DNA of 36,147 nt from Sulfurimonas sp. (GTDB taxonomy: Bacteria; Campylobacterota; Campylobacteria; Campylobacterales; Sulfurimonadaceae). Below the pieces are notes generated by a model, which was not told the origin of the DNA, ran no database searches, and worked only from the letters and a program-made list of their open reading frames with translations. Both the position numbers and the translations under genes were made by a program. Shown one piece after another: positions 1 to 7,715 of this stretch. Where the stretch lies: positions 1-36,147 of the forward strand of contig JAQIBW010000333.1 in assembly GCA_027858865.1 (NCBI GenBank), read 5' to 3'. The stretch's first letter is position 1, and every line of letters begins with the position of its first letter.

Positions 1-495
1 CATATATACAAGCCCTACATTTTTCTGTGCTGACTCATTGCCCTGAAGTGCTGATTTTTCTAAAAGCTCAGCTGCTTTTGTTACATTTAAATCAGTTGCA
101 TCACCTTTGTAGTACATCAGTGCAAGATTGTACTGAGCATTTGAGTTATTTGCCTCTGAAGCTTTTGTTAACCATGCTAATGCTATCTTGCTATCTTGCT
201 TAACATTTTGACCAGTAAGATACATCATACCCAAGTCATTCTGCGCTCTGGCGTCTGAATTAGATGCAGCTTTCTCTAACCAATTTATACCTTTTTGGGC
301 ATCTTTTACAACACCTATTCCATTAAAGTAAAGATAACTCAACGCATTTTGAGCAGTGGTATCACCGGATTTTGCACTCTTTTCGTATAGTTTAAAAGCT
401 GCATCATAGTCTTTATTCTTAAAAGCTTCTAACGCTTTACTACTATCACCCAAGAGAGTCATGGAGATAAACAATAGAGATAATATATATTTCAT
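1..495 (-). CDS. Sel1-repeat (TPR-like) protein, N-terminal part
   Basis: The reading frame starts at ATG 495 and runs off the window's left edge, giving 165 residues. After a short hydrophobic signal-like start (MKYILSLLFISMTLLG), about four repeats of roughly 36 residues follow. Each carries the Sel1 pattern of A-x-x-x-Y/W-x-x-K-A/S-A, then A-Q-x-x-L-G/A-x-x-Y, then G. Sel1 repeats are solenoid scaffolds, often exported and used in protein-protein contact; a specific partner cannot be told from sequence. An aaggaaaa ribosome site lies just upstream of the ATG. The signal-like N-terminus suggests periplasmic or outer-membrane location (inference). The C-terminus is not in the window. Confidence 0.8.
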   Translation of the reverse strand, partial: MKYILSLLFISMTLLGDSSKALEAFKNKDYDAAFKLYEKSAKSGDTTAQNALSYLYFNGIGVVKDAQKGINWLEKAASNSDARAQNDLGMMYLTGQNVKQDSKIALAWLTKASEANNSNAQYNLALMYYKGDATDLNVTKAAELLEKSALQGNESAQKNVGLVYM

Positions 496-513
496 TACTA
501 ATTTTCCTTAAAT

Positions 514-1728
514 TCAAATTTTACGTTTTTGCATCTGGTCTATGATTTTTACAACCACTAAGTCAGAAGTTACATTTATAGATGTTCTTGCCATATCCAA
601 GATTCTATCAACGGCTACAATCAGTGCTAAATATTCAACAGGAAGACCAATTTGATTTAAAATCACTACCATCATAACCAGAGATGCACTCGGTAGTGCT
701 GCAACCCCAACACTTAAAGCAACAACTGTTATGCCTAATACAATCTGGTCCATAAAGCTCAACTCTACCCCTGCTAAGTGAGAAATATATAAAGCAGCTA
801 TTGTAAGATAGGCAGCTGTTCCATCCATAGAAACTGTTGCACCAAGAGGCAAAACGAATGAAGCATTTTTCTCATCGACACCACCTACGTCTTCTACTAT
901 TCGCATCGAAACTGGTAAAGTAGCTGCACTAGACGCTGTTGAGAATGCCATAATAGGTGCTTCTCTTATGGCTGTTAAGTATTTGTAAGGATTTACTCTA
1001 CCAAATATTGCTAATACCGCAGGGAGTGTAACAATAGCATGTACAAGTAGTACTACTATTACCATTAGAACATACTCCCAAAGACCAACTACTACATCTA
1101 CTCCTTGCTCAGCTATAACATAGGAAATTAGACTAAATACACCAATAGGCGTAAGTTTTATAACCCACTCTGCCATTGTCAGCATAGCATTTGTTACGCC
1201 TGTAAAAAAGTCAAGCATTAACTCCTGTCTCTTTACCTTTAAATGCAGAGATGCAATAGCAAATAAAATAGAAAATACTATAATCTGCATCATTGAACCA
1301 CTAGATAAAGAATTAAAAACATTTGTAGGGATAAAGCTAAGTATCATACTCTCAAATGAAAATTCAGCTACCTCTGCTGCTTTTACAAATTCTAAACCTT
1401 CAGATGATATAGGTTCACCAATTGGTGTTATATTCATAACAGCAATAGCAAGAAAAACTGCTAGTGCTGTTGTTAAAAGATATAAGCCTATTGTTCTAAG
1501 ACCTATTGATTTGAGATCATCCAAACTACCCAAACCCATAATTGCTACATATATACTTGAAAAAACTAATGGAACAACTAGCATCTTTAAAAAACTAATG
1601 AATATCTGTCCTATTACCTGTTGCTTTAGTGCCAACTCAGGTAATAAACTTCCAAAAGCAACTCCCAAAACTATTCCAACAATAACCAAGGTATTTGTTG
1701 TGGAATATTTTTTTATCTTTTGTATCAT
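514..1728 (-). CDS. SDF-family sodium/proton:dicarboxylate (or amino acid) symporter
   Basis: This 404-residue polytopic membrane protein has the hallmarks of the glutamate/dicarboxylate transporter family (GltP/DctA/GltPh). A serine-rich re-entrant hairpin STASSAATLP lies near residues 263-272. GATVSMDGTA at 296-305 corresponds to the ion- and substrate-binding GATxNMDGTA loop, with Ser replacing the usual Asn. A C-terminal DRILDMARTSINVTSD motif carries the Asp, Arg and Asn that bind substrate. Length is typical for the family. The gene begins directly after the stop of the upstream Cys-rich gene (TAG-ATG), so the two are probably cotranscribed. The substrate (C4-dicarboxylate, glutamate or a neutral amino acid) cannot be fixed from these motifs. 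Confidence 0.9.
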   Translation of the reverse strand: MIQKIKKYSTTNTLVIVGIVLGVAFGSLLPELALKQQVIGQIFISFLKMLVVPLVFSSIYVAIMGLGSLDDLKSIGLRTIGLYLLTTALAVFLAIAVMNITPIGEPISSEGLEFVKAAEVAEFSFESMILSFIPTNVFNSLSSGSMMQIIVFSILFAIASLHLKVKRQELMLDFFTGVTNAMLTMAEWVIKLTPIGVFSLISYVIAEQGVDVVVGLWEYVLMVIVVLLVHAIVTLPAVLAIFGRVNPYKYLTAIREAPIMAFSTASSAATLPVSMRIVEDVGGVDEKNASFVLPLGATVSMDGTAAYLTIAALYISHLAGVELSFMDQIVLGITVVALSVGVAALPSASLVMMVVILNQIGLPVEYLALIVAVDRILDMARTSINVTSDLVVVKIIDQMQKRKI

Positions 1729-2154
1729 CTATGCCTCAGTTTTCACATTTTTCATAATCTCGAGCCAATCCAAAGAGAAATTTTTTAATACATAAGACTT
1801 ATGATGTGGTACACTACACGATGAACAGTCTTGATGGATAACACCATTACTAGCGAACTCTTCACCATTATTTATATCACAATCACTGAGTATTTTAAAC
1901 TCATTGTATGTTCCTAAACCATTATCATTAAATCTAAAGTTAGGACAGGCGCACATATAACAGTTCAACTTATCCATATCATGACACTTTTTATTGTCTT
2001 TATAAAGAGGACAAAAATTTGGCTCTTCTTTTACCATGTTGTCAAAATCAAAATAGTCGATTATTTGCTCTTTTGTATAATCTAAATTAACTAATTTATC
2101 TACAATTACTTTATGCTTTTTAGCATGGGCGTCAAACCATTTAATATAACTCAT
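1729..2154 (-). CDS. Small cysteine-rich protein, probable metal-binding domain (PF04071-like)
   Basis: This is a 141-residue soluble protein with eight or more cysteines in clustered patterns. FCPLY starts the region, then NCYMCACPNF near residues 86-95, and QDCSSCSVPHH near the C-terminal third. The CxxCxC ... CxxC spacing with flanking Pro and His resembles the 'cysteine-rich small domain' family (PF04071), a probable zinc- or Fe-S-binding module of unknown biochemical role. That family call is from memory of the pattern, not a search. It directly precedes the symporter gene and shares its transcript. It may be a small redox or metal sensor, but nothing here proves that. Confidence 0.7.
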   Translation of the reverse strand: MSYIKWFDAHAKKHKVIVDKLVNLDYTKEQIIDYFDFDNMVKEEPNFCPLYKDNKKCHDMDKLNCYMCACPNFRFNDNGLGTYNEFKILSDCDINNGEEFASNGVIHQDCSSCSVPHHKSYVLKNFSLDWLEIMKNVKTEA

Positions 2155-2190
2155 AGTGTATACTACCTAAAAAAGCGAAATGTTTTAAGC

Positions 2191-2196
2191 TATAAT
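2191..2196 (+). promoter_or_regulatory. -10 box for the EamA transporter gene
   Basis: A perfect TATAAT lies 38 bp upstream of the TTG start at 2234, inside the 79-bp divergent gap between the Cys-rich gene and the transporter. No convincing -35 box is seen, as is usual for AT-rich Campylobacterota promoters. Confidence 0.45.
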
Positions 2197-2233
2197 GACA
2201 AAAAAATAGCAAATATTTACAAAAGACTAATCA

Positions 2234-3097
2234 TTGAAAAACTCACACTTTACCTACCTTCTTATTTTAGCAATGTTTTTATGGGGCGGAGGCTGGAGTG
2301 CACTAAAAATTTTAACTTATGAGCTTCCAATCGAAATCATAATATTTTGGCGTTTTTTCCTAATGAGCATCTCTTTTATTCCCATTTTGTACTTTATGAA
2401 AGTTCCTTTAACTTTAAACCGTTCAGGTGCAAAATTTGTAGCTTCTAGTTCTGTTTTAAATGTATCGTTTATGGTTTTTTCTTTTTTGGGCGTAAAGTAT
2501 GGTTTTGCAGGAAATGGTGGAGTTATCATAACAACACTTACACCACTTATGACTTTTTTACTTGTTGCAATCATCTATAAGAATAAACTCTTTGCATCTC
2601 AGTATATAGGACTGACAATCGGCCTCATTGGTGGAATTATTATACTACAACTAAACGATTTGAGCATATTTTTAAATAGTTCTAATATATACTTTGCTAT
2701 ATGTGCGGTTATTTGGGCGGGGGTAACACTTCTGTCTCAACACTCGCATAAGCATATTCATCCGGTTCACTACAGTTTTTATATATCTGTAGTAGCTACT
2801 CTTGCTTCATTTATATATGCCTTTAATAGTGATTTACTTAGTGTGTTTGAGCAAGGAGTTAAGTTTTGGATAGCTATGATTTACTTAGCAGTTTTAGGAC
2901 AAACTGTCGCAACAACTATCTTCTTTATAGCTTCAGCAAAGTTAGGTAGTCAAAAAACAAGTTCGTTTATGTTTTTAGTGCCCCTATTCTCTCTTATAAT
3001 CGCTTGGGCTGTCTTAGGCGAACCTATACAAGCATATATACTTATCGGTGGTTCTCTTAGTCTTATTGCAGTTTATTTCATAAATAAAAAAAATTAA
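2234..3097 (+). CDS. EamA/DMT-family membrane transporter
   Basis: This is a 287-residue protein of about ten hydrophobic segments arranged as two EamA repeats, the drug/metabolite transporter fold. The N-terminal repeat begins with LAMFLWGGGWSALK, and the second ends with the characteristic FLVPLFSLIIAWAVLGEP near residues 247-264. Family members export amino acids, nucleobases or small toxins, and the substrate is not predictable here. The frame opens with TTG at 2234 (KNSHFTYLLILAMF); an internal ATG at 2273 would cut into the first membrane helix, so TTG is preferred. The gene stands alone and is transcribed from the divergent gap. Confidence 0.85.
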   Translation: MKNSHFTYLLILAMFLWGGGWSALKILTYELPIEIIIFWRFFLMSISFIPILYFMKVPLTLNRSGAKFVASSSVLNVSFMVFSFLGVKYGFAGNGGVIITTLTPLMTFLLVAIIYKNKLFASQYIGLTIGLIGGIIILQLNDLSIFLNSSNIYFAICAVIWAGVTLLSQHSHKHIHPVHYSFYISVVATLASFIYAFNSDLLSVFEQGVKFWIAMIYLAVLGQTVATTIFFIASAKLGSQKTSSFMFLVPLFSLIIAWAVLGEPIQAYILIGGSLSLIAVYFINKKN

Positions 3098-3159
3098 TAG
3101 AGTTTTAATATCACTTGGTGTAATATTTTTTATTACTATGTTTTATACAAAAGGCACTT

Positions 3160-4344
3160 ATGAAAACTGTTTTAATTATAGGAGGTGGCTTCGCTGGTCT
3201 TGAAGCTGCTATTTTCTTAAAAAAATCAAATTATGATGTTACTTTAGTAAGTGAAAGAGATTACTTTTTCATCTACCCTACTTCGATCTGGATTCCAACA
3301 AGAGAACAAGAGTTCGATGATGTTTGTATAGATCTTAAAAAACTACAAAAAGTACATGGCTTCAAGCTAGTAGTAGATGCTCTCAAAAAGATTGATGCTA
3401 AAGAGAATTCATATACTCTAGATAGCGGAACTGTTTTAAAAGGCTATGAGCACGTAGTTCTTGCAATGGGTGCTTCAAAAATGAAACACAAAGGCATAGA
3501 AAACACTCTTTCTATTTGTGGAGACCCTAAGCAATCTCTTCAAATAAGAGATGCTATAGATGCTCTTATAAAAAAAGGAAGCGGTAAAATCTGCTTTGGT
3601 TTTGGAGGAAATCCAAAAGACACTTCTGCTGTTCGTGGTGGACCTGCCTTTGAACTACTTTTTAATACTCACCATCTTTTGAAGAAAAAAGGGATAAGAG
3701 ACAATTTTGAGTTAACATTTTTTGCACCGATGCCTGAACCTGGAAAAAGAATGGGTAAAAAAGCTCTTAAGATGATGGCTCAATTTTTTGAAAAACTGGA
3801 TATAAAACAGCACTTTGGTATAAAAATAAAAGCTTTTGAGAATGACTGTATGGTATTTGAAGATGATTCAAAACTAGAATCTGACTTTACTATGTTCATA
3901 GCTGCTGGAGACGGTCATGATGTTGTTAAAGAGTCTGACCTTCCGACTAATGAGGCTGGATTTATAAAAATAGATGACTTTTGTAATGTTGTTTTTGACA
4001 CTCCAGAGATGCCAACTAATATCTACGCAATTGGAGATATCGCTGCATTAGAGGGAGCTGATTGGAGAGCAAAACAAGGTCATGTTGCCGAAGTAATGGC
4101 TAGAAATGTTGCTTTTAATATTGAGCAAAAAGACAAAGGTCTTTCTGACTTTAAAGGCTACCAAGAACATATCAATATTATTTGCATGATGGATAGCGGA
4201 AATGGTGCTTCATTAATCTATAGAGATGGTAAAAAAGCTTTTATGATTCCACTTCCAATAATTGGTCACTGGTTAAAAAAAGGGTGGGGAGTTTATTGTA
4301 AGCTATCTAAATTAAAAAAGATTCCTAGGATTCCCGGTATATAA
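3160..4344 (+). CDS. SQR-like NAD(P)/FAD-dependent oxidoreductase
   Basis: This 394-residue flavoprotein of the disulfide-reductase-like fold has a Rossmann motif GGGFAG at 8-13 and a second FAD-binding motif with the Asp of YAIGDIAAL at 289-297. Layout and C-terminus are closest to sulfide:quinone oxidoreductase (SQR) and type II NADH dehydrogenase. Two cysteines sit where SQR cysteines occur: C120 in LSICGDPKQ and C342 in NIICMMDSGNGA. The middle SQR cysteine, normally just before GPAYE, is missing: the region reads AVRGGPAFE (residues 157-165). Quinone reduction at the inner membrane face is likely, but sulfide as substrate is uncertain. No partner gene is adjacent. Confidence 0.75.
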   Translation: MKTVLIIGGGFAGLEAAIFLKKSNYDVTLVSERDYFFIYPTSIWIPTREQEFDDVCIDLKKLQKVHGFKLVVDALKKIDAKENSYTLDSGTVLKGYEHVVLAMGASKMKHKGIENTLSICGDPKQSLQIRDAIDALIKKGSGKICFGFGGNPKDTSAVRGGPAFELLFNTHHLLKKKGIRDNFELTFFAPMPEPGKRMGKKALKMMAQFFEKLDIKQHFGIKIKAFENDCMVFEDDSKLESDFTMFIAAGDGHDVVKESDLPTNEAGFIKIDDFCNVVFDTPEMPTNIYAIGDIAALEGADWRAKQGHVAEVMARNVAFNIEQKDKGLSDFKGYQEHINIICMMDSGNGASLIYRDGKKAFMIPLPIIGHWLKKGWGVYCKLSKLKKIPRIPGI

Positions 4345-4351
4345 TACTACT

Positions 4352-4370
4352 TGTGTAACAATGTGTAACA
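4352..4370. repeat. Tandem direct repeat upstream of the PAS/chemoreceptor pair
   Basis: The 9-mer TGTGTAACA occurs twice, at 4352-4360 and 4362-4370, with a 10-bp period (one helical turn). A related TGTGTAATG overlaps the start codon region at 4479-4487. It lies in the 140-bp gap before the taxis genes and could be a response-regulator-type binding site. Chance is possible in AT-rich DNA. Confidence 0.35.
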
Positions 4371-4484
4371 CAAAAAAAACTAAAAATCATTTTGCTTACT
4401 CAGTGACAAAATTACCAACAAATATGGTTATACTTAACTCTAAATAATAACAAGATAACATCTTAAATCTTTAAGGGTTGTGTA

Positions 4485-5033
4485 ATGTCTAGAAAAATTT
4501 TATCCAAAGTTGATTCCCCAAGAAATATAACAAATCATGAAAAACTACTTGACGCTAATGACTTCATAGTATCTAAGACAGATACTAAAGGCAACATTAT
4601 ATACTGCAACGAGATATTTACAGAAATGTCTGGATATAAAGCTTCTGAACTTATCGGTGCTAATCACAATCTAATAAGACATCCAGATATGCCTCGTGTT
4701 GCTTTTAAGACAGCTTGGGATTTAATAAAAGAAAAAAAAGAATTTTTTGGTTTTGTGAAAAATCTTAGAGCTGATGGTGGATTTTATTGGGTTTTTACCT
4801 ATATAACTGCTGACCAAGATTTAAAAGGCAATGTTGTAAGCTATACATCAGTTAGAAGAAAACCTACTACATCAGCCATAGATGCTATTACTCCGGTATA
4901 TAAGCTTTTAATAGATGCCGAAAAAAGAGATGGGATGAAAGCCTCAGAAAAACTCTTAAATGACTTTTTAAATGAACATAAAACTGGTTATGAAAATTTT
5001 GTAATTGACCTTCAAAAAGGGATTACTCCATGA
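4485..5033 (+). CDS. PAS-domain redox sensor, Aer/CetB-like
   Basis: This is a 182-residue cytoplasmic protein made almost wholly of one PAS domain (about residues 20-125). It carries the Aer-type FAD pocket signature RHPDMP at 65-70, a following AW at 77-78, and FFGFVKNLRADGGFYWV. In E. coli Aer this pocket holds FAD and reports redox state. There is no membrane segment and no signalling domain, so output must pass through a partner. The next gene, overlapping by 4 bp (ATGA), is a chemoreceptor without a ligand domain. The pair therefore looks like the split energy-taxis system CetB/CetA of Campylobacter jejuni. The C-terminal 50 residues are probably a linker for receptor contact. Confidence 0.85.
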   Translation: MSRKILSKVDSPRNITNHEKLLDANDFIVSKTDTKGNIIYCNEIFTEMSGYKASELIGANHNLIRHPDMPRVAFKTAWDLIKEKKEFFGFVKNLRADGGFYWVFTYITADQDLKGNVVSYTSVRRKPTTSAIDAITPVYKLLIDAEKRDGMKASEKLLNDFLNEHKTGYENFVIDLQKGITP

Positions 5034-6484
5034 TTGCCATTAGAAATATAAATGTAATAATACTATTAATTTTAATCACTATATCTGCTATATTTTTAGC
5101 TATAAATTCTCAAATAATTTTTGCTGTTGTTTTAATACTGCTGAGCATCTTATCTTTGTTTTTACCTCAAAATCACAAGATTAACAAAGAGGATGCTTCT
5201 CTTATGAGCAAAATAGCAACAACGCTTGAAAATGTAAAAGACGGTAAACTAGCTACACGCGTGGTTATACATAAAAATGAAACACCTTTAGAGAGTATTG
5301 GTTGGAACATCAACAAGTGTTTAGACCAAGTAGAAATAACGCTAAGAGAAAGCCGTAATACAATAGATGCCGTTAGCCGTGGTGAGATGTATAGAAGTAT
5401 GTTTCCATCAGGACTTCAGGGTGAATTTAAAGAGACAGCAAACATAATTCAAAAAGCTGTAGCTTCTATGAAAGCAAATGAAAGATATAAACTTATGGGT
5501 CTGCTTTCTACTTCCTTTAGTGGGTTCAATGGTGGGATGAAGGGCAACTTAGACATTATAAAAAACGATATAAATAAAACTGAAGACTCTTTTATCGAAG
5601 TTACTTCCAATACATCTAAAGCTTCAACTTCTGCATACGAGACTTTCACTGCAGTTGAAATAACTACAGGGCAGATATCAGACCTTAGTGAATTGGTTAC
5701 AAATACTGTAGATGCGATAACGCAGATGGATACAAATGTCAATGATATAACTATGATTGTCAATCTAATCAAAGACATAGCAGATCAAACAAATTTACTT
5801 GCACTTAATGCTGCGATAGAAGCAGCAAGAGCTGGTGAACATGGACGCGGTTTCGCCGTAGTTGCAGACGAGGTACGAAAACTAGCTGAACGAACACAAA
5901 GTGCAACTAGTGAGACAAGCATAACTATCCAAAACCTTCAACAACAATCAAGTAGCATCTATGAAAATTCAACAGCAATGAGTAACATAGCAAACAATAC
6001 AAATGAAACAATGAACAATTTTTCAGATACTATGAATAATTTCACAAATGATTTAAGCCATACTTCTAAACTTTCCAACAAAAGTAGTTTTGCTCTCTTT
6101 TTATCAAACTATAAAATTCATCATATCTTATTTAAATCAAATGCTTACTCTGCTGTTGTCAACTCAACAGCTACAGATGAACTAAAAAAAGATCATAAGC
6201 ATTGTGGATTTGGAGCATGGTACTATGAAACCGGAAGTAAATTATTTGCAAATAACTCTACCTTTAAACAAATGGAATCCCATCACGTAGAGTTTCATAA
6301 TCTTATAAATGAAAATATAGAGTGTGCATTGAGTGGTGGCTGCATGTCGGAGAATAAATCAAAAGATGAGATTATGAAGAGATTTCAGGATGCAGAAGAA
6401 CATTCAAATAAACTTTTTGATTTAATGAACAAACTCTCAGATGAAGTCGGGGCAGATATTGAGATGAAAGAAGTTTTAGCCTAA
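5030..6484 (+). CDS. Methyl-accepting chemotaxis protein with C-terminal CZB domain (CetA-like)
   Basis: This is a 484-residue chemoreceptor. Residues 8-46 form a membrane hairpin with no periplasmic ligand domain. A HAMP-like linker covers about 55-145. The signalling hairpin tip is the highly conserved stretch around residues 258-287 (AIEAARAGEHGRGFAVVADE). The end, about 355-435, is a chemoreceptor zinc-binding (CZB) domain with H363/H364, HKHCGFGAW (C391), H417/H418 and H422 as the expected His3-Cys zinc site. It overlaps the PAS gene by 4 bp and is probably its signalling partner, controlling CheA and thus taxis to favourable redox conditions. The CZB domain adds a possible zinc- or oxidant-sensing input (for example Cys oxidation, as reported for some CZB proteins). 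Confidence 0.88.
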   Translation: MIAIRNINVIILLILITISAIFLAINSQIIFAVVLILLSILSLFLPQNHKINKEDASLMSKIATTLENVKDGKLATRVVIHKNETPLESIGWNINKCLDQVEITLRESRNTIDAVSRGEMYRSMFPSGLQGEFKETANIIQKAVASMKANERYKLMGLLSTSFSGFNGGMKGNLDIIKNDINKTEDSFIEVTSNTSKASTSAYETFTAVEITTGQISDLSELVTNTVDAITQMDTNVNDITMIVNLIKDIADQTNLLALNAAIEAARAGEHGRGFAVVADEVRKLAERTQSATSETSITIQNLQQQSSSIYENSTAMSNIANNTNETMNNFSDTMNNFTNDLSHTSKLSNKSSFALFLSNYKIHHILFKSNAYSAVVNSTATDELKKDHKHCGFGAWYYETGSKLFANNSTFKQMESHHVEFHNLINENIECALSGGCMSENKSKDEIMKRFQDAEEHSNKLFDLMNKLSDEVGADIEMKEVLA

Positions 6485-6522
6485 TATTTTATGCTTCACA
6501 CTTTATTTACACTTTTAACTTC

Positions 6523-6528
6523 TATAAT
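6523..6528 (+). promoter_or_regulatory. Orphan -10 box in a convergent gap
   Basis: A perfect TATAAT follows the stop of the chemoreceptor gene and points right, although the next protein gene (6649-7698) runs the other way. It therefore has no protein gene to serve, which is the main reason to suspect a small RNA downstream. Confidence 0.35.
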
Positions 6529-6532
6529 ACAA

Positions 6533-6650
6533 GTCAAGAAAGAGAAATATAGGACTTTATGTCCACATGAAGTATGGATTTCTTTCGTGTGCTTCCCTTA
6601 AATTCAAAGCAATGTCGCAGTACTTACCCCTTTGTGCGGCATTACTATCT
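6533..6650 (+). ncRNA. Possible small structured RNA of unknown class
   Basis: The 164-bp gap between two convergent genes holds the -10 box at 6523-6528 and then three hairpins. GGAC/GTCC pairs at 6552-6555 with 6561-6564. CACATGAA/TTCGTGTG (one G-T) pairs at 6564-6571 with 6584-6591. A 9-bp stem AATGTCGCA/TGCGGCATT (one G-T) pairs at 6611-6619 with 6635-6643. The first two share base 6564 and may be alternatives. I do not recognise the family: it lacks the conserved SRP RNA tip and was not matched to 6S or tmRNA. The last stem could also act as a terminator between the convergent genes. The 3' end is a guess. Confidence 0.3.
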
Positions 6651-7698
6651 AAATCTCACTATTAATTTTTTCTCGTCTCTTTTGTTTCATTTTTATTTTA
6701 GCCAGTTCTCGCATATCTACAGTAGAGTCACTCTCATCAACTATTTCAACACCTAAAATAGTTTCAACACAATCCTCTAAGGTAATAATTCCTTCTGTCT
6801 GATCGTAATTATCAATAACTAGAAACATGTGATCTTTTTTAGAGATAAAAAGGTCTAATGCTTTACTAACAGGAACATTTTCATTTATAGAAAATATATC
6901 TTTTTTAATCGATCCTACCTTTACGCTATCATCTTTAAGTGCCTGCTTAAAGATTTTTTTCGTCATAACGATTCCAACAACTTCGTCTATTGCTCCATGA
7001 TACACTGGAATACGAGAAAACTTAAATATTTCATCTTTTGTTTCAATGATCTCCTTAATACTCATATTCTCATCAAGTGCAAATACAACACTTCTTGGTG
7101 TTGAGACTTCGCCAACTTTTATTTTATTAAGGTTTAAAATATTTTCTATAAAGTCTGATTCTTTTTCATCAATAACACCATCATCTTCACTAAGAAGCAT
7201 ACTATGCAAAAGTTCCTCTTTTGTTAGGCTGTTTGAATCTTCTTTTCCTTTTGAAATCCTGTTTGTAACAAAAAGCGTAGATAAAATTATTGGATATGTT
7301 ATAAATATAAATATTCTGATAATCTGAGTTGACAATGGAGCCAACTGTTTCCAATAAATCGCACCTATTGTTTTAGGAATAATTTCTGATAAAAACAATA
7401 TAGCAAATGTTAGAATTATTGACACGTAAACAACTGCTTCATTACCAAAAAGTATAGCCGCTTGAGCACCAACAGCAGCAGCTCCCAATGTATTTGCAAT
7501 TGTATTTAAAATTAAGATTGAAGCAATTGATTTGTTTATATTTTGTTTATGTTGTCTTAAAAAGGCCCCGACTTTTGGTTTATCTTTTTCCAATACCGAG
7601 ACATAAGACATATTGACTGACAAAAGTACCGACTCTAAAACTGAACATAAGAATGAAACACTAACTGATAAAACGAAAAATAGAATTAATAAATCCAT
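6649..7698 (-). CDS. CNNM/CorC-type membrane protein with CBS pair
   Basis: This is a 349-residue protein. Residues 1 to about 150 form a CNNM (DUF21) membrane domain with small-residue-rich helices around NTIANTLGAAAVGAQAA and the family-typical SEIIPKTIGA. Residues about 205-325 are two CBS motifs (V-S-T-P-R-S-V, then A-L-D-L-F and EGIITLEDCVETILG). The usual C-terminal CorC/HlyC domain is missing. Such proteins are Mg2+ (and sometimes Co2+) exporters; CBS domains bind ATP-Mg or related nucleotides. It lies 17 bp downstream of mgtE on the same strand, so uptake and efflux of magnesium may be coexpressed. The old name 'hemolysin' is misleading. Confidence 0.85.
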   Translation of the reverse strand: MDLLILFFVLSVSVSFLCSVLESVLLSVNMSYVSVLEKDKPKVGAFLRQHKQNINKSIASILILNTIANTLGAAAVGAQAAILFGNEAVVYVSIILTFAILFLSEIIPKTIGAIYWKQLAPLSTQIIRIFIFITYPIILSTLFVTNRISKGKEDSNSLTKEELLHSMLLSEDDGVIDEKESDFIENILNLNKIKVGEVSTPRSVVFALDENMSIKEIIETKDEIFKFSRIPVYHGAIDEVVGIVMTKKIFKQALKDDSVKVGSIKKDIFSINENVPVSKALDLFISKKDHMFLVIDNYDQTEGIITLEDCVETILGVEIVDESDSTVDMRELAKIKMKQKRREKINSEI

Positions 7699-7715
7699 TT
7701 ATTTATAAATATCCT

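Noticed and set aside
3098..3159. Terminator at GTAATA-TTTTT-TATTAC
   Set aside because: A 6-bp A/T-only stem is too weak; likely chance.
6541..6643. SRP (4.5S) RNA, because the reverse strand reads AGGGAAGCA
   Set aside because: The conserved tip (CC-GGAA-GG followed by AGCAG, with the paired UCAGG side) is not present on either strand, and the promoter points the other way.
6574..6756. A 60-residue open frame on the forward strand over the end of the CNNM gene
   Set aside because: No ribosome site, hydrophobic low-complexity composition, and it overlaps a clear reverse-strand gene.
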